Shown: piece by piece, positions 25,216 to 37,405 of the stretch
Layout of the letters: every line of letters begins with the position of its first letter
How positions within the stretch are numbered: position 1 is the first letter of the stretch
NCBI GenBank assembly: GCA_009741485.1
Contig: CM019230.1
Location: forward strand, 8,358,653 to 8,422,652
Length of the DNA: 64,000 nucleotides
Direction of reading: 5' to 3'
From: Malurus cyaneus samueli
Lineage: Eukaryota; Chordata; Aves; Passeriformes; Maluridae
The notes under the pieces: generated by a model
Databases searched by the model: none
Told to the model about the DNA's origin: nothing
The model's input: only the letters and a program-made list of their open reading frames with translations
Made by a program: the position numbers and the translations under genes

Positions 25216-26289
25216 AATTGCAACCACGACAACTAACCCTTCCAAGCTCTCTTGGAAGTCAAATGTGGGAGTATGGAGTTGCCTGGGAGTCTGTATGACC
25301 AGAGCAGGTTAATGCAAAACCATGAAAGTTCACACTGGCCCTGCTCCGGGGCAGAGGAGTAACAGTGATTTCCTGAAATTCAGGTCTGTTTTTTCAGTCA
25401 GTTTAGTTTAAGCCTAAACTACATGAAAAATATTTATCAATGTAGAAAGTTACAAATGCTGGAGACTCAGTGGAAGTTGTTCTTTATTTGATGTGTTTAT
25501 ATTTCACCAATTTTACAATCATCACATCTAACCAGGCTCTTGTCACTCATCTGCTGGTTTGCTTTTTCTGGTTGTCTAAGTCAAGGAATCTTTATATGAG
25601 TTCAGAGGAACATTTAGTGTGCTTTTCATTTGCAGCTGTGCTGAATATTCTCACTGTGTTTTGGGACAGGTCCTGCTCCTCTGTGGACTGTCCTGCCCTC
25701 AAGCTCTCCAGGGAAAGGCAGGATTAGCCAGAAATGCTCCTGGCAGCAGCAGTGGGTGGGCTCCACACCACATGGTCTGCTGGGATGGGTGCATGGCTGG
25801 GAGCAGGGAGGTACACAGCCTTTGAAAAAGGTCAGCAAGCAAAAGGTGTACAAGTTTTTGTGTGGTGGAGCTCTGTGCTGCTCCCCAGATGAACCCTGTG
25901 TGTAGTTCTGCTCTCTTGTCCTAAAGACAAGAGGTGCTGGGTGACCTGTCTTGCCTTGCCTTTCTGACCATGCCTGGTAGTTCATCTTCTCTGCCTCACC
26001 ATATGCTTCCCTCCTCACATCCTGGAGAAATCTTCTTTTGGATTAAATAGGTTTTTTTTGCTCTTAGTGCTTGAACTATTCAGAAATGGTAATTCAAGTA
26101 TCCACTCCCATTCCTGGGGAGGGAAAATGGGATTTTAGAAGCAAGTAACATCTTGATTCTTCTGAGCCTTCAAAATACTACAGGTGCCTCCCTTCTTATG
26201 AGACATTACTATTATTGTCACCATTGTTTCCCGTGGTTAGTGTCCTTCCACACTAGGATTATCTGCCTTTGTTATACATCCTGACTCTG

Positions 26290-26425
26290 AGATCAGTTCC
26301 ATTTGTCAGAGCAGGGTGCTAATAATGCCATGTTTGTGGGTTTGATCCCCATATCCCTCATTCACTTAAAGAGTTTGACTCCATGATCCTTCTGAATCCC
26401 TTCCAACTCAGACTATTTTGTGATC
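26290..26425 (+). mobile_element. tRNA-headed SINE with CR1-like tail (TguSINE1-like)
   Basis: A decayed pol III head is visible: GTCAGAGCAGGGTGCTAATA followed by a B-box-like GGGTTTGATCCCCATAT. It joins ATTCACTTAAAGAGTTTGAC and a CR1-like tail (CCCTTCCAACTCAGACTATT). This tRNA-plus-CR1-tail build is known from passerine SINEs. Confidence 0.8.
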
Positions 26426-27621
26426 TTACCTGACTATAACAGTATTTTCACTGTGTGTTGTTGTATGGTCTAATTTTCAATGTCTTTAGAGGAAAAACAC
26501 AAGGAATTGGTTTCTAACTAGAAAGGAATAGAATAGGTGAGACAGTGTTCTTATGTGGAAGAAAGATGTTAGGAAAATAGGTAATGAAAGAATTGGAGTG
26601 ACTCTGGAACAAACAGATGTGCAGAGGTAAATGAGCCAGATGACAAACAGCACATTCCTGTCTATCTCCCCTTGGTCTCACCAGATAAACACTCCATATT
26701 TATTATCCTTTGGAACAAGGTCAATCCTGAAACCATTGTAAAGGCCTCTGAGCTGTATGCAGTCTGTACAATGAAGCCAAAGACAATTTCAATATATCTA
26801 GGGTCTTTTCAGCATGGCCTTGCCACATAAAGGTTGACTCTCACCAATTACATTACAGCTAGATGGCCATCATGTGTCTCGTGCAACATCTAGAGACATC
26901 CCTGCTTGCCATGTCCAAATGTGAGAAAGAGTGCCCAGAATGCACAGCTACTACATGGTTAACAAGTTGCTCAGTGTCTGTGGGAGGGGTGTACAATTGT
27001 GTGTGGGTGGTAGATTCAGCAGGAAAATATTTCATTATGCTGAAGAAATTCTCTGATGGGCTGCAGCTGCAATACCTCTTGCATTAGTCAAACAACAGCA
27101 CTCCAGCTACCTTGTCCATCACATTAAAGATGACTTATGTACTTACAACACTGGTGTTTGTGTGGCTTACTGCCACCTTGTTTTCACAGCTGAGGTCAAC
27201 CTGCATGATGTGTTCTTATTTCCATCCTTTTCTTGTCTTTGGTATAAGGTCCTTCCCATTTACTAAACAGCATTTCATCTCCTGGAAAGCAGGAATTCTG
27301 CTTTTGTGTTTTCGTGATCCTAATTAAGGTCCATACATTCTTAGCATCACAAACATCATTAGTAGAATGCCACCTGCAACATAAGTTCTGGGGCAGTCCT
27401 GAAATGTGTGGTTTATTTCCTTGAAAGGAATCCTTAAGTCCAGCACTTCACAGTTTTAGAAAAATTTTCTTGATCTGCCAAAATAAGTATGTATCCTCCT
27501 GATAACCACCAGCCAGCTTTTTCTTTCTGTCCTCCTGGGTGCCCTTTCCTGCTCATCTTGTTTTATCCTTCATCCTTCACAGAAGTTCCTAACATCTTGT
27601 GTCTGGTGAGCAGCTGGGTTA

Positions 27622-27785
27622 GCATTATCAGAGAGTCACAGAATGGTTTGTTTTTGAAGAGACCATAAAGCTCATCTGTTTCCAAGCCTTGTGCCATAGT
27701 CAGGACTGCTACTAAACCAGGTTGATCAGGGCCACATCCAACTTGGCTTTAAACACTTCCAGGGAAGTTCTTTCCACACAGCGTG
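27622..27785 (-). mobile_element. CR1 LINE fragment, antisense
   Basis: AGAGTCACAGAATGGTTTG, CCACATCCAACTTGGCTTTA and AACACTTCCAGGGAAGTTC are the reversed CR1 3' UTR. Confidence 0.85.
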
Positions 27786-28699
27786 GCACTGGTTTTGTCT
27801 TGCAAGCAAATTTCCCGGGTTATTAAACCAGTTGCTGCTGAAACGTCCCAGTGTGAGGGGTTAAGCATTGACATGTCTAAGGCCTGCTGGAATTCATGGC
27901 TGGAAGCTTTCCAGTCTTCATCCACCTGCCTGTTCCACAGTTGCTGTTATGAGCTGGGTCTGGCACAGCTTGGGCAGGTGAGAGATGGTAACATTGGTTG
28001 TGGTCAGCTTGTGTGTGACACTGTTGCCATTAGGACATTCAGTGGGTCAGAGAATACCCATGGACACTCCAAGGGACTTCTGCATATTTTGAGGTTCTCC
28101 ATCCTAAAATATACCATTCATCACATTTTTGTTGCACAGCTTCTATGCAATGCCAAAGCTGAGAGCACTGGCACATTATGATGTTGCAAGCTCAACATCT
28201 CTTTCTATTACACACCATCTTTAAGTACTGTAATCATATGAAAAGGATTAAATTGAGAAGCACCAGGAAAGGGAACCTTCCTATTTCGCCATCACAAGCT
28301 AGACCTCAGTCAAGAACATGAAAGCGATTTTCATGATGCTGCATTTCACTGGGTAATTGGAGGACGACAGCAGACTAAGTAGGAGAATTTTCTGCCCTGT
28401 GATCACACAATGATACTTGTATTTTCACTAGGTCTGTTATGAGTGGGGAAAGCAACAGCATGAATGCTGAGGGTGGTCAGTACTCCAGGGGAAATGCATC
28501 CATTCTGGCAGCCCAAGCACAGTTTGGAATGGTTCTAGCTAGGGGGGCACTAAAGCTCTTAATAACACTTGGTCATTTTGTAACTAATTCTAACCTTTAC
28601 ATACCAAGTCTTGAGCTTTTTCTTTTCAGAGAATAAACAAGAATTATTCTGTCTTTGCTTGGTTAGAAAGCAACCTCAAAGTGAGCTGAAAGCCATTTC

Positions 28700-28930
28700 C
28701 TTGAGAGAGATGACCCAGTAATTTGGCTAGAGTGGCATGTTCCTGGAGCTCCTGCCCAGCACACCTTGCTATGTCCCTGAAAGTTAAGTCTGGGTTGGAC
28801 TTAACTCCACCTGGAAAGGCCAGCAAAGGCAAATCCATTACAGGGGCTCTCACTATGAAGAAAAACAGTGCTGCAGTGCTAAACAGCAGCAAGGAAGCTT
28901 ACCACTTGCAGACCATTCTTGCTTCTTTTG
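28700..28930 (+). repeat. Unnamed interspersed repeat, copy A
   Basis: It shares several blocks with 31793-32005 read on the other strand: TGGCATGTTCCTG, CTGCCCAGC, ATTACAGG, and CAGTGCTGCAGTGCT followed by AACAGCAGCAAGGAAG. It also shares TGGACTTAACTCCACCTGGA with 34730-34842. I do not recognise the family; it could be an LTR or a nonautonomous element. Confidence 0.7.
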
Positions 28931-31644
28931 AAATGCTTGCTAGGCCCAAGATGAGAGATCGGTGGATAAAACAAGTCTACTCTCTGCCTAATATTTTTCC
29001 ATGTGTCTGAATCACTGAAGGAGCTTGGGAGGATTTGGTCTCTGGGTTGAGTTTCTTTTATGCCTCACCAGCTATGGTCAACTCCTGCTCCAATTAAACT
29101 TGTGAACTGCAGCTCAAAGAGTAAATCATCTATGGAGACACCAAAGAGATGTCAAGCATTTTTATTACATGTATCTTTTCTCATACAGTTAAAACATTTT
29201 AGTGACAATTTCCCTGTGATACAGGATGCCCTAGCTAAAGGGTGGTATAGGAACCTGCCTTGATAAAATAGTCTAAAACCTAGAAAAACAAGGCATGTCT
29301 CAGAAAGTGCTGGAAATAGCATTATTATCACTGCTAAGCCTTCAGTGAAGGGCTTTCTTTTGTTACATGGCGTTTGCAAAAGGAGGGGCATGGTAGATAT
29401 CCCAGTAATCATTTTGAAAGATCAAGTGAGAGCTCTTGTCAGCAGCTTTTCCTGTGCTGGGTGACAAACAGCTCTACATTCAACACATGAACAGAACCAT
29501 TCAGGAGCTCTTAGATGGTATATGTCTCCATGGTTTGTCTTTCAAGACTGAGGTTAAAAGCTGTTCAGCAGCCTCACTCTCTTTTATTGAACTGTCTGTG
29601 GGATGGAATTGGATTGAAGTTCTGCCACTGCAATGCCTGCTGAACAAGTTCATGTGCTACCTGGTATTCTGCTTTCAGCACTTGTGTGCTTGACTCTAAT
29701 GTTGCAGGTACAGAGAGATCTGCATCAGTCACTTCTGCCCACTTTTTTTGTCTCTTATCATTAGGTGTAAGGATGAGATAAATGCCCAGTCCATAGAGGA
29801 GTTGTGAGGTCACTGTGCACACAGCCGTGTAGCAGTTCAGAGGCCCATGCATGGGCTGGTTGTTTGGGGCTTTTGAGATGATACTGATATAGGTGAGCCA
29901 TACAGGATTCAGTACTGCAGGGCTCAATGGACCAAAATGTGGGAGCACAAAGATGAAGAAGCTGCTGTGTTCAATCAGGCAAGTCCACAGCCTTTGGTCT
30001 GCAGGAGGTCAGGTCTGGTCTGAGTCAGTTCTGGGAACTGATGCAAAGGTGAGACCTCTTCATTCCAATGAAACAAAATCTCCTTGTGCTACACATCCTC
30101 TATGAAGCAGAAGGAAAAAATATTTTAACTGTACTCTCATTCACCCACTCCTTCTACTTCAAAAGTTTTGAATGGTTCACATGAGTTTCAGGGTATTGTG
30201 AATGAAGTTCCTTCTCTAACACGCCCAAACCCTCACACTTCCTTGGCCATTCCTATGGGCTTTTTTCCACCACACACAATATCAAGAAATGAAGGGCCAT
30301 GAAACCTTTGCCAATTCGTCACAAATGTGGGGAAGATTTTAGCCAGAAAAGGGACATGAGGTGCGAGACCCCTGACACTTGTCTGCTCCTGGCTAGTGAG
30401 GTTCAGAGTGAGGGGTCTCCAGGCAGATGGGAGGTTTGGGCTGAGAGTGTACTACTGTGGTGTTAAAGGAAACTTATTTTCAAAGCAGGATTCTTTGCTC
30501 CCCCTGCCTGAGTCACAGGGCAAACCAGTCATTTCCCTTTGGGGAGCCACGGACAGGCCACAAACCTTTCTGAGAGCCTATGGAGATTCAGTGGAGGAGA
30601 AAAGTTATAGAGGGTTTGCAAACTGCCTGCACACACAGGTGTTTCCTGCCTGCCATTGGCAAGAGGAAAGTGAATCCAAAAGGGAGGAGTTAAAACTGTG
30701 GACCTGTTCTACACTTCTGCTAATGTGACTTCTAGTTCTGCTTGTTTTCAGGAACAGTTTGGGAGATGTTTGCAGGGTTTCTTCTTGGGGCATTGAGAGG
30801 GTACATGTTCTGTTACTGTTCTTCATCTGTGTCTGTGCACCTTCATCCTTGGTCTGTGCAGTCTGCACAGCTTCAGGTTATTCAGGGGAGAAACTGAGTT
30901 TGGAGCTGCTCAGCATCACAGATTTATTGCTATTTATAGCCAAAATAAACTCCAAATCGATTTATAAAGATGTGAGTTACCACCAGTAGTTGAGTGACAC
31001 ATGGTAGGTGCTACAGATCCCTAAGACAAGGAAAGATTTCTGCACAGTAAGCTGACCCTGAATCTGCCAGTTTGATCTGCCCCATTCCTGTAGTTTAGAG
31101 AAACTATGGAGCATTTAGCTTCTAAAATAGAACTACATGTGACACAGTACCAAGGTATTCAGTCCATTCCTAAAAGGAATATAAGCACAGTCATGAGGGA
31201 CTGCACTAGTACAGAAAGCCCTGACATTTGGCTGATGTTGTAGGTTCATACTGGAAAGCAGCTCCTTCGACCTTAGAGTGCTCCTGAAGTCATGGAAGAG
31301 GGACCAATAATTCATTTTTCAGCTGCTACAGTGTGATCACAAAAATCATCTGCTTCAGGATGTCCTCAGAAGCTATGTTTCTTGACCAACACAACATCCC
31401 AGAGTGTGTGTAGGCCTGATACATCATGTCATTTCTCATTCTGCCAAACAAAAGTGAACTTTCTTCCCCCAAATACCACAGGTTTCCACTTTCCTTTGGT
31501 AGGAAATGTTGCACCACTTCTGTGAAAACCCTCTCTGGTTCCGTTGGCCAGTATAGTTTGGATCTTGTAACTATTTTTTCCTTTTACTACGTCATTTCAG
31601 TTTTAACAAGTGGTTTTCTCCTGCCTTGCTGTTCAGTAACTAAA

Positions 31645-31790
31645 TTCCACAGAACCACAGAATGGTTTGGATTGGAAGTAACCTTGTGCCAGCTCCCTGC
31701 AGGGGACACATTCCACTACACCAGATGGCTCCTAGCCCTGGCTTTGGATATCTCCCAAGGCTGCAGTGCTTCTTTTTGTTCACAATCCTC
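31645..31790 (-). mobile_element. CR1 LINE fragment, antisense
   Basis: AACCACAGAATGGTTTGGAT, TGCAGGGGACACATTCCACT and CTTTGGATATCTCCCAAGG match the reversed CR1 tail. It abuts copy B of the unnamed repeat. Confidence 0.85.
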
Positions 31791-31792
31791 CT

Positions 31793-32005
31793 TCACAGGC
31801 AGGAATTGTCTGTGAGTGGTGAACTTCCTTGCTGCTGTTCAGCACTGCAGCACTGGTTTTCTTCACACAGAGGGTCCTGTAATTCATCTGCCTTTGCTGA
31901 GCCCTGGGCTGACCTGGCTTTTGGGGAAACAACGAGGTGCGCTGGGCAGGAACATGCCAGTCTAACCAAGTTATCTCTTTCAAAGAAACTACTGGTTATT
32001 CCTTC
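31793..32005 (-). repeat. Unnamed interspersed repeat, copy B (inverted)
   Basis: Read on the minus strand it lines up with 28700-28930, including TGGCATGTTCCTGCCCAGC, GAAGAAAACCAGTGCTGCAG and AACAGCAGCAAGGAAGTTCA. Copies A and B form an inverted pair about 2.9 kb apart. Confidence 0.7.
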
Positions 32006-32919
32006 CCCACATTGGCTAAATGGTCTGATTAACATGTGGTTGATAAGGGAGGACAGAACTTGTTGGTGTTGGTCTGCCAATGCTGAATTGCACTGGCAAT
32101 TTAGAGTACAAGGCTTTAGCTTGGCTGGAACATCCTCTCAGGAAAATTGTGTGAGATATAAAAATCAGGCCAATATGGAATCTATTCCTAATAGCTGTGA
32201 TCATTGTTTACTGCTAGGTTACAAGTAATCCTCCAATTTTCCAAGCACAGGAGCAAAGGCTCCATGTGGTACTCCAAAACAAGAATGCGCCTTTTCTGTT
32301 ATCAGACAGTGCATTATCTCTCAACAGTCCTTTTCTGTATCTCTAAAGTCATCCCCCCACTCACTTATAATCCCCAGTCTCACTTCTAATCATGACTAAG
32401 CTGCAGAGAAATTTGTGATTTTACAGTTTTACCTTGGTAAATGTAGTTGCTTCCAGTAGATGGCATTCCAGCAGTGCAGTCCTGATCCAGATTAGTTCCT
32501 AGCCCTACTTGGGCTGCCAGAATAATCCCTGCACAGAAGTGGACTTCTTTTCTCCTAGTGCTAAAATAAATGGAGTTAAAACACTCTTGTTCTTTTCATT
32601 TCCTACCCAATTAAGGATTTTTTTTTTATTATTATTTTATGCATTTTTTAGCACTAAGGTGTTTTTTATTTTTCAATGTCCTTAACTCCAAAGTTATTTT
32701 ATTTTGGAAAATTTGTCAAGACACTGAATGTTTTGGATTGGATTCACAAATCTGCTAACTACTGGGCACTGCTCTTTCATGTGTGAATTTTCTGCTGTCA
32801 AGTTATGTGTATGAGTCTTCTGTGTGGCAGAGGGGAAAAATGGGGCACTGCAAGGCAGCTCCACAGCAGCCAGCAAGCAGGGACCAGTTACACAGTAATT
32901 TTCAGCAGCTGGTAATTTT

Positions 32920-33042
32920 CACAGTCACAGAACATTATGAGCTGGAGGGGGCCCAAAAGGATCATTGATTCCAACTCTTGAGGGATCAAACTCAAAATCT
33001 TCATGTTGTTAGCATCATGCTCTGACTAACTGAGCTGTGCCT
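32920..33042 (-). mobile_element. tRNA-headed SINE with CR1-like tail, antisense
   Basis: On the minus strand the head reads GCTCAGTTAGTCAGAGCATG (A-box region), followed by a B-box-like GTTTGATCCC. It then runs through AAGAGTTGGAATCAATGATC into a CR1-like tail that ends near CTGTGACTGTG. This is the best-kept pol III head of the three copies. Confidence 0.85.
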
Positions 33043-33819
33043 CTTTAACCAATTAATTACATTTGGTAGGTTTTTAGGTACATTCCTCTGTATGGTCTCA
33101 GAAATGCAAAAACACTGGAGGAGATTGATTTACTTGTGTAAACCCCCAAGCCAAATATGAAGGTAACTTGCTCTACTGCTAATGTCAAAGTCAGTGCTGC
33201 CAAAATTCTGTTACTTCACTGACTGGACTGGGGTGCAGCATCAGTGGGCATCACATACCCTCACCCCAGATCTCAACTCACATTTTTAATTAATCAACAA
33301 TTTACATTAAAAAAAAAATCTACAAGACACATGGATACTGTATTGTTTACCTTTGCATTACAATAAATGCAAACTAGAATTTGTCTTTATTTAACCATGC
33401 ACTTGTGAATTGTAAGCAAAGCTGACTCATAAAAGACAACTCTTTGCATTAGATTTTGCTTCTGTTAGTTAAAATACTTCTTAATGGTTCTTTATTGACC
33501 TAGTGTGGAATTTATTTACTTATTACCCAGTTCACAAAAACAGACTAAAATTTAAATATTTCCCCATGATTCAGCAAAGTTTCTAGTTTATCAGGTTTTG
33601 CACTTGTAAGGGAAGAAAAAGCTCAAAGTACTTTTCCTTGCAAGCAAAAGCATGCTGTGGTTTGGGGAGGGAGTGAGAGGGGAAGGACAGGGAGAGGCAG
33701 GGTGTGTATCTCAGGGACATTACAGGTGTGGGGGATGGCACCTGCTTCCTTTTGGGATCTTTAATCCTGAGTTCTTTCCGGAAATAAGGAACCTAACATA
33801 ATCCTTGAGGACATCTCTA

Positions 33820-33900
33820 TCTGTATATATACAAATGTACCCATGGCATAAACATATATATGCATATGTGTATATACATGTGTGCATGAATGGATATATA
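33820..33900. repeat. Alternating TA/TG/CA tract
   Basis: TATATATAC, ACATATATATGCATATGTGT and ATATACATGTGTGCATG form a mostly alternating purine-pyrimidine stretch. Confidence 0.8.
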
Positions 33901-34729
33901 AAGATAAGCCTTTTGTGGTTCTTGACACATGTTAACATCCTGTTGGATGCCCAAATAACCACTGGCCCAGAACAGGAGGTCTTATGTGCCCTGAAGGAGA
34001 TGCTCGCTGCCAACCCTAAACTGTTTAATCATCAAGGCCTTCCCTGCTCCACCACCATTTAACCATGATTATCTGATCTATTGACACAGCTGCAGCATTT
34101 CAGGCTTTGGCAGATTTAAATGGTTGTTGATTGTGATTTGGGAAGCAGCGGTTTCAAATGAAATATCCAAAGTAGTTCTTGGATTTAATTTCAGTGACTT
34201 GCTTGTTTTCTTATTTGATACCATCTGGTAATGAGTATTGTTTAGTTGATTTGGAACTGATATGTTCACTAAAAAGAAAAGGTGCCTTGGGCTTTCTAGC
34301 TGGACTTGTGGGGAAGTTGCTGCTCTCACTCCACTGTCTTCTGTTCACAACTTTTAAAAAAGTTCTGCACTTAAATCTTTTATCTTCAGCATGTGGTCAT
34401 CTCATTTACTGAGAAAATGAGCAGAATGGTTAAGCTACAGAGACAACTGAGGGGGCAAGCAGCAGTAGTCTTTGGAGTGTCACAACTGGTGTGACAGACA
34501 TTTGCATATTCCAGCTGCTAAATGACCTGGGTGGAAAAAAGGAAATTTCCCAGGGAAAAATATTTTTTTGGGAAAAAGGTGCTACAGCTTGTGTATATGT
34601 CACAGAAACCACATCTGTGAGTCACTCACAGCTACCTTTAATGGAGACAGCAGGGGCAGAGGCACTGCCACTGCTTGGTGCCTGTCCCCAGGCTGAGGAC
34701 CATATTGTAATGCCTACATGGGCTGCAGG

Positions 34730-34842
34730 CAGTGCCCACTCTGGGCTGGACTTAACTCCACCTGGAAGGGCAGTCAGTGCAGGTGAGGTTAATGTTCCCA
34801 GGCAGTGATCTGGAAAAACCAGTGATGCAGCTTCCAGTCTGC
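34730..34842 (+). repeat. Unnamed interspersed repeat, copy C (partial)
   Basis: It shares the run TGGACTTAACTCCACCTGGA plus flanking similarity (GGGC..GTCAG, AAAAACCAGTGATGCAG) with copy A at 28700-28930. Only the middle part is recognisable. Confidence 0.55.
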
Positions 34843-35053
34843 TCTGTCTCCACCCATCCCAACTGGCAGCTATAGCAGGAAGAGATGAGGGGAGTGAGCA
34901 AGTGCAGGGAGGTGCAGGCATCTTCCTCAGAGGATAAGAAGCTGGTTCAGAGGATAATGAGGGTCAGACTCACTGGTATATGTGTAATAGTCATAACTCT
35001 GGTACGTGTGTGAAAGCCTCCATCACCCTTACACTCATGTTTCCCTTCAACAG

Positions 35054-35125
35054 AAACGACCTGGGAGCGTCCAAGCAGTGTGCCTGGGACTCCAAAGAGC
35101 CCTGTGTCACAGAAGAGTTCTGCAG
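35054..35125 (+). CDS. GAS7: GAS7 exon with end of the WW domain and Ser/Pro linker
   Basis: This 72-base exon enters in phase 1 (completing a Glu codon with the exon at 20257-20377) and leaves in phase 1. It encodes ETTWERPSS and then a Ser/Pro/Lys-rich linker (VPGTPKSPVSQKSSA). The second WW tryptophan and the following Pro that close the domain are here, so the WW fold is split between two exons about 14.7 kb apart. The acceptor is TTCAACAG and the donor is GCAG|GTACTG, a weaker donor than the others. The SP and TP dipeptides are possible proline-directed phosphorylation sites (inference). An antisense CR1 begins only about 110 bases after the donor. Confidence 0.95.
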
Positions 35126-36654
35126 GTACTGTTTGATGCTGTGCCTGACTACTGCACTGGGTGAACCTGCTTCTCTAGCATTCAGCAAAGCAAAAGAAGT
35201 GCTGTGATACAGTGGGATATAGAGTTGATGTACATACAGAATCACAGAATGGTTCTGGGAGGAAGGGACTGTTAAGATCACCTCATTCCACCCCGTTTGC
35301 CATGGGCAGGGACACCTTCCACTGAGCCAGGTTGCTCCAAGCACCATCCAACGTGGCCTTGGATGCTTTCAGGAGTGGGGCAGCCACAGCTTCTCTGGGC
35401 AGCTTGTGCCAGGGCCTCATGGATTATCTGTTAATCTCTGATCTAAATCTACTCTCCTGCAGTTTCAAGTCATTGCCCCTTGTCCTATCAATCCAGACTC
35501 TTGCTTAACGTGCTTTCTATCTCACCTGTAGCCCTGCTAGACACTGGAAGGTGCTCTAAAGTCTCCCCAGACCCTTCTCTTCTCCAGCTACATGGTCATG
35601 GGAGTGTAGCAGAGCAAATATGGGGGGACTTTCCCTTCTGACACATCTTCTCGACTACTGTTTCCCTGCCAGTCCACCTTCTGTCTGGCTGTCTGAATTA
35701 TCTGCTCAAGGGCTGGGTTGGCTCCTTCTGGGAGCACAGAGGCAAAGAGTGGCCCAAGTCAGTTCTGCTTTCTGACAGGGCAGGAAAATCAATGAGCTGC
35801 AGATGCACTACACGTGGGCTGGCTGATGCTCTTCCACACAGAGCACATGCACAGTGAAGCATTTTAGCATGTGATGGCTACAGGGGTGACCATGTCATCT
35901 CTGTCTTGACTTGAGGGGGCAAGGAAGCAAGTAGCAGAGTCAGATGCATAACTGTAGTGAAAAGTCTGGGTGCTGCAGAATGACAAAGCAAAGCAAAAAT
36001 TACGCTAGAACAAAAAATAATTAAAAGTAAAAGCCATTTCTGCCAGCTGACTGTAAATAACACAGGCTAGAGTATTTTTTCCATAGAAATTTTGAAACTG
36101 ATGTCCCTCTTTATTGGCAGAGCTGAGTGGGTAGTCTGCATGAAGGTTGTGCATTTCATTGTGACCAAAGGATTTATAATGTAGTATCTTATTTTAACAC
36201 TACTTTGAGCATTATTCCTTGCTCAGTATATTAAGAGAAAAAGCAAATTGTAGTTCCATGCATGAACATAAGTATCTTACAAGGTTTGCCTTCTTGACAT
36301 GAAAACTCAACTCTCTTAGACAGTACTTTTTATGGATGCCTGGTGCCCCAGGAAGATACTCCTTCACTCTCTCCCTCATTGGAATGGGGGAGAAAAGTAC
36401 AACAAAAGGTTCACAGGTTGTGATAAGGACAGGGAAAGATCACTCACTGGTTACAGTCATGGGCAGAACCAACTCCACTCAGGAAAATGTTCTGTTACCA
36501 ATCAAATCAGAGCTGGATAATGAGAAAAAACCCTAAGCCTTAAAATATTGTGATCTGTATCTGCATATTCAGTTACGGAATTAGTTTTTAAAATGTGCAA
36601 TTTTTCATTTGCTATCAGCAGCAAGCCTGCTAACTCTCTCATGTGTTCTTACAG
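35126..36654 (+). other. GAS7: GAS7 intron between the WW end and the linker exon
   Basis: This is a short intron of about 1.5 kb with GT-AG ends. An antisense CR1 occupies 35236-35600. The remainder shows no recognised feature. Confidence 0.9.
35236..35600 (-). mobile_element. CR1 LINE 3' end, antisense
   Basis: GAATCACAGAATGGTTCTGG, GCCATGGGCAGGGACACCTT, CAGCCACAGCTTCTCTGGGC and TTGCCCCTTGTCCTATC are in the order of a reversed CR1. It starts about 110 bases after the donor of the exon at 35054-35125. Confidence 0.95.
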
Positions 36655-36740
36655 TGAATGGCTACTACATCTCTGGGTCCCCGGTACACCAGCTCGACTC
36701 AGGTCATATGAGCCTCCGAAAAGCCAGTGGGGACACCCAG
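36655..36740 (+). CDS. GAS7: GAS7 linker exon after the WW domain
   Basis: This 86-base exon completes a Val codon from the preceding exon and ends on a codon boundary. It reads VNGYYISGSPVHQLDSGHM and then SLRKASGDTQ. The pattern matches the GAS7 region between WW and F-BAR, where mammals have VNGYHASGTPAH and a SVRKSTGDSQ-like end. The acceptor is TTCTTACAG and the donor is CCCAG|GTAAGTT, both strong. The RKAS motif is a candidate basophilic-kinase site (inference). Because it ends in phase 0 it can join in frame to 40305 or directly to 49817, so skipping of the next exon would keep the frame. Confidence 0.95.
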
Positions 36741-37300
36741 GTAAGTTTCTAGGAAAAAGCCAAACAGCAATATTGATGAATAAATGGGTTTCTACTTAAG
36801 TAGTTTAGGAATCCACCCAGAGCAGGAAGTCAGAAAATAATTTTCTTTTAGAAACTCTCATCAGACAGATTTGTTCCATGTAGAATAGTTAGTCTTTGTG
36901 TCCAGCTGGTAAAACAGTAAAAAATGCCAAGATCTTTGAATTTTTTTGTCCTATCACTCTTTTCTGAAAAATCCACCAGGCCACTTCAGTCACTATTAAC
37001 AACCCTAGGAATTTTCATGCCATTCCAGCCTAAAGCCTGGGCCTGTGTCCAGCACAGTCATCTCTCTTCACTTGCACATCCGCCCATGTCTGTATCTCAT
37101 TGTATTTCCCCGCAGCTCCAGCTTTCCCTCCCAAAGACAGTATTCACAAAGAATTTGTCCAAAGCTTTTTTCTCAATGACTTCATCCACTCCAGCCTGTC
37201 CTTTCACAGCCCCTCCTCAGAGCCTCACCCAGAACATCACCCCGAGTTAACCTACAAGATCCTGACCTGTGGACCATTGGCCTCCCCTGCCTTTATCCAA

Positions 37301-37405
37301 ATTTCCAATAAATATCTCCACATATATGAATAATAAATATCTCCAATTATTTGGAGATTATATTATCTCAAAAATATTTCCAATAAATATCTCCACATAT
37401 ATGAA
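37301..37405. repeat. 30-base direct repeat with central partial copy
   Basis: The same 30 bases (starting ATTTCCAATAAATATCTCC) occur at 37301-37330 and 37376-37405, 75 bases apart. A partial copy and a short reversed TTGGAGAT lie between them. Confidence 0.92.

Larger units (their letters stand above)
20378..35053 (+). other. GAS7: GAS7 intron splitting the WW domain
   Basis: This intron has a GT-AG boundary and is about 14.7 kb long. It contains an old LINE body (24770-25215), SINE copies at 26290 and 32920, CR1 fragments at 27622 and 31645, three copies of an unnamed repeat (28700, 31793, 34730), a purine-rich simple repeat (23420) and an AT-rich TA/CA tract (33820-33900). No coding exon was seen. 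Confidence 0.85.

Noticed and set aside
32920..33042. A functional tRNA gene
   Set aside because: The head has tRNA-like A and B boxes but is decayed and fused to a CR1-like tail; it is a SINE copy.
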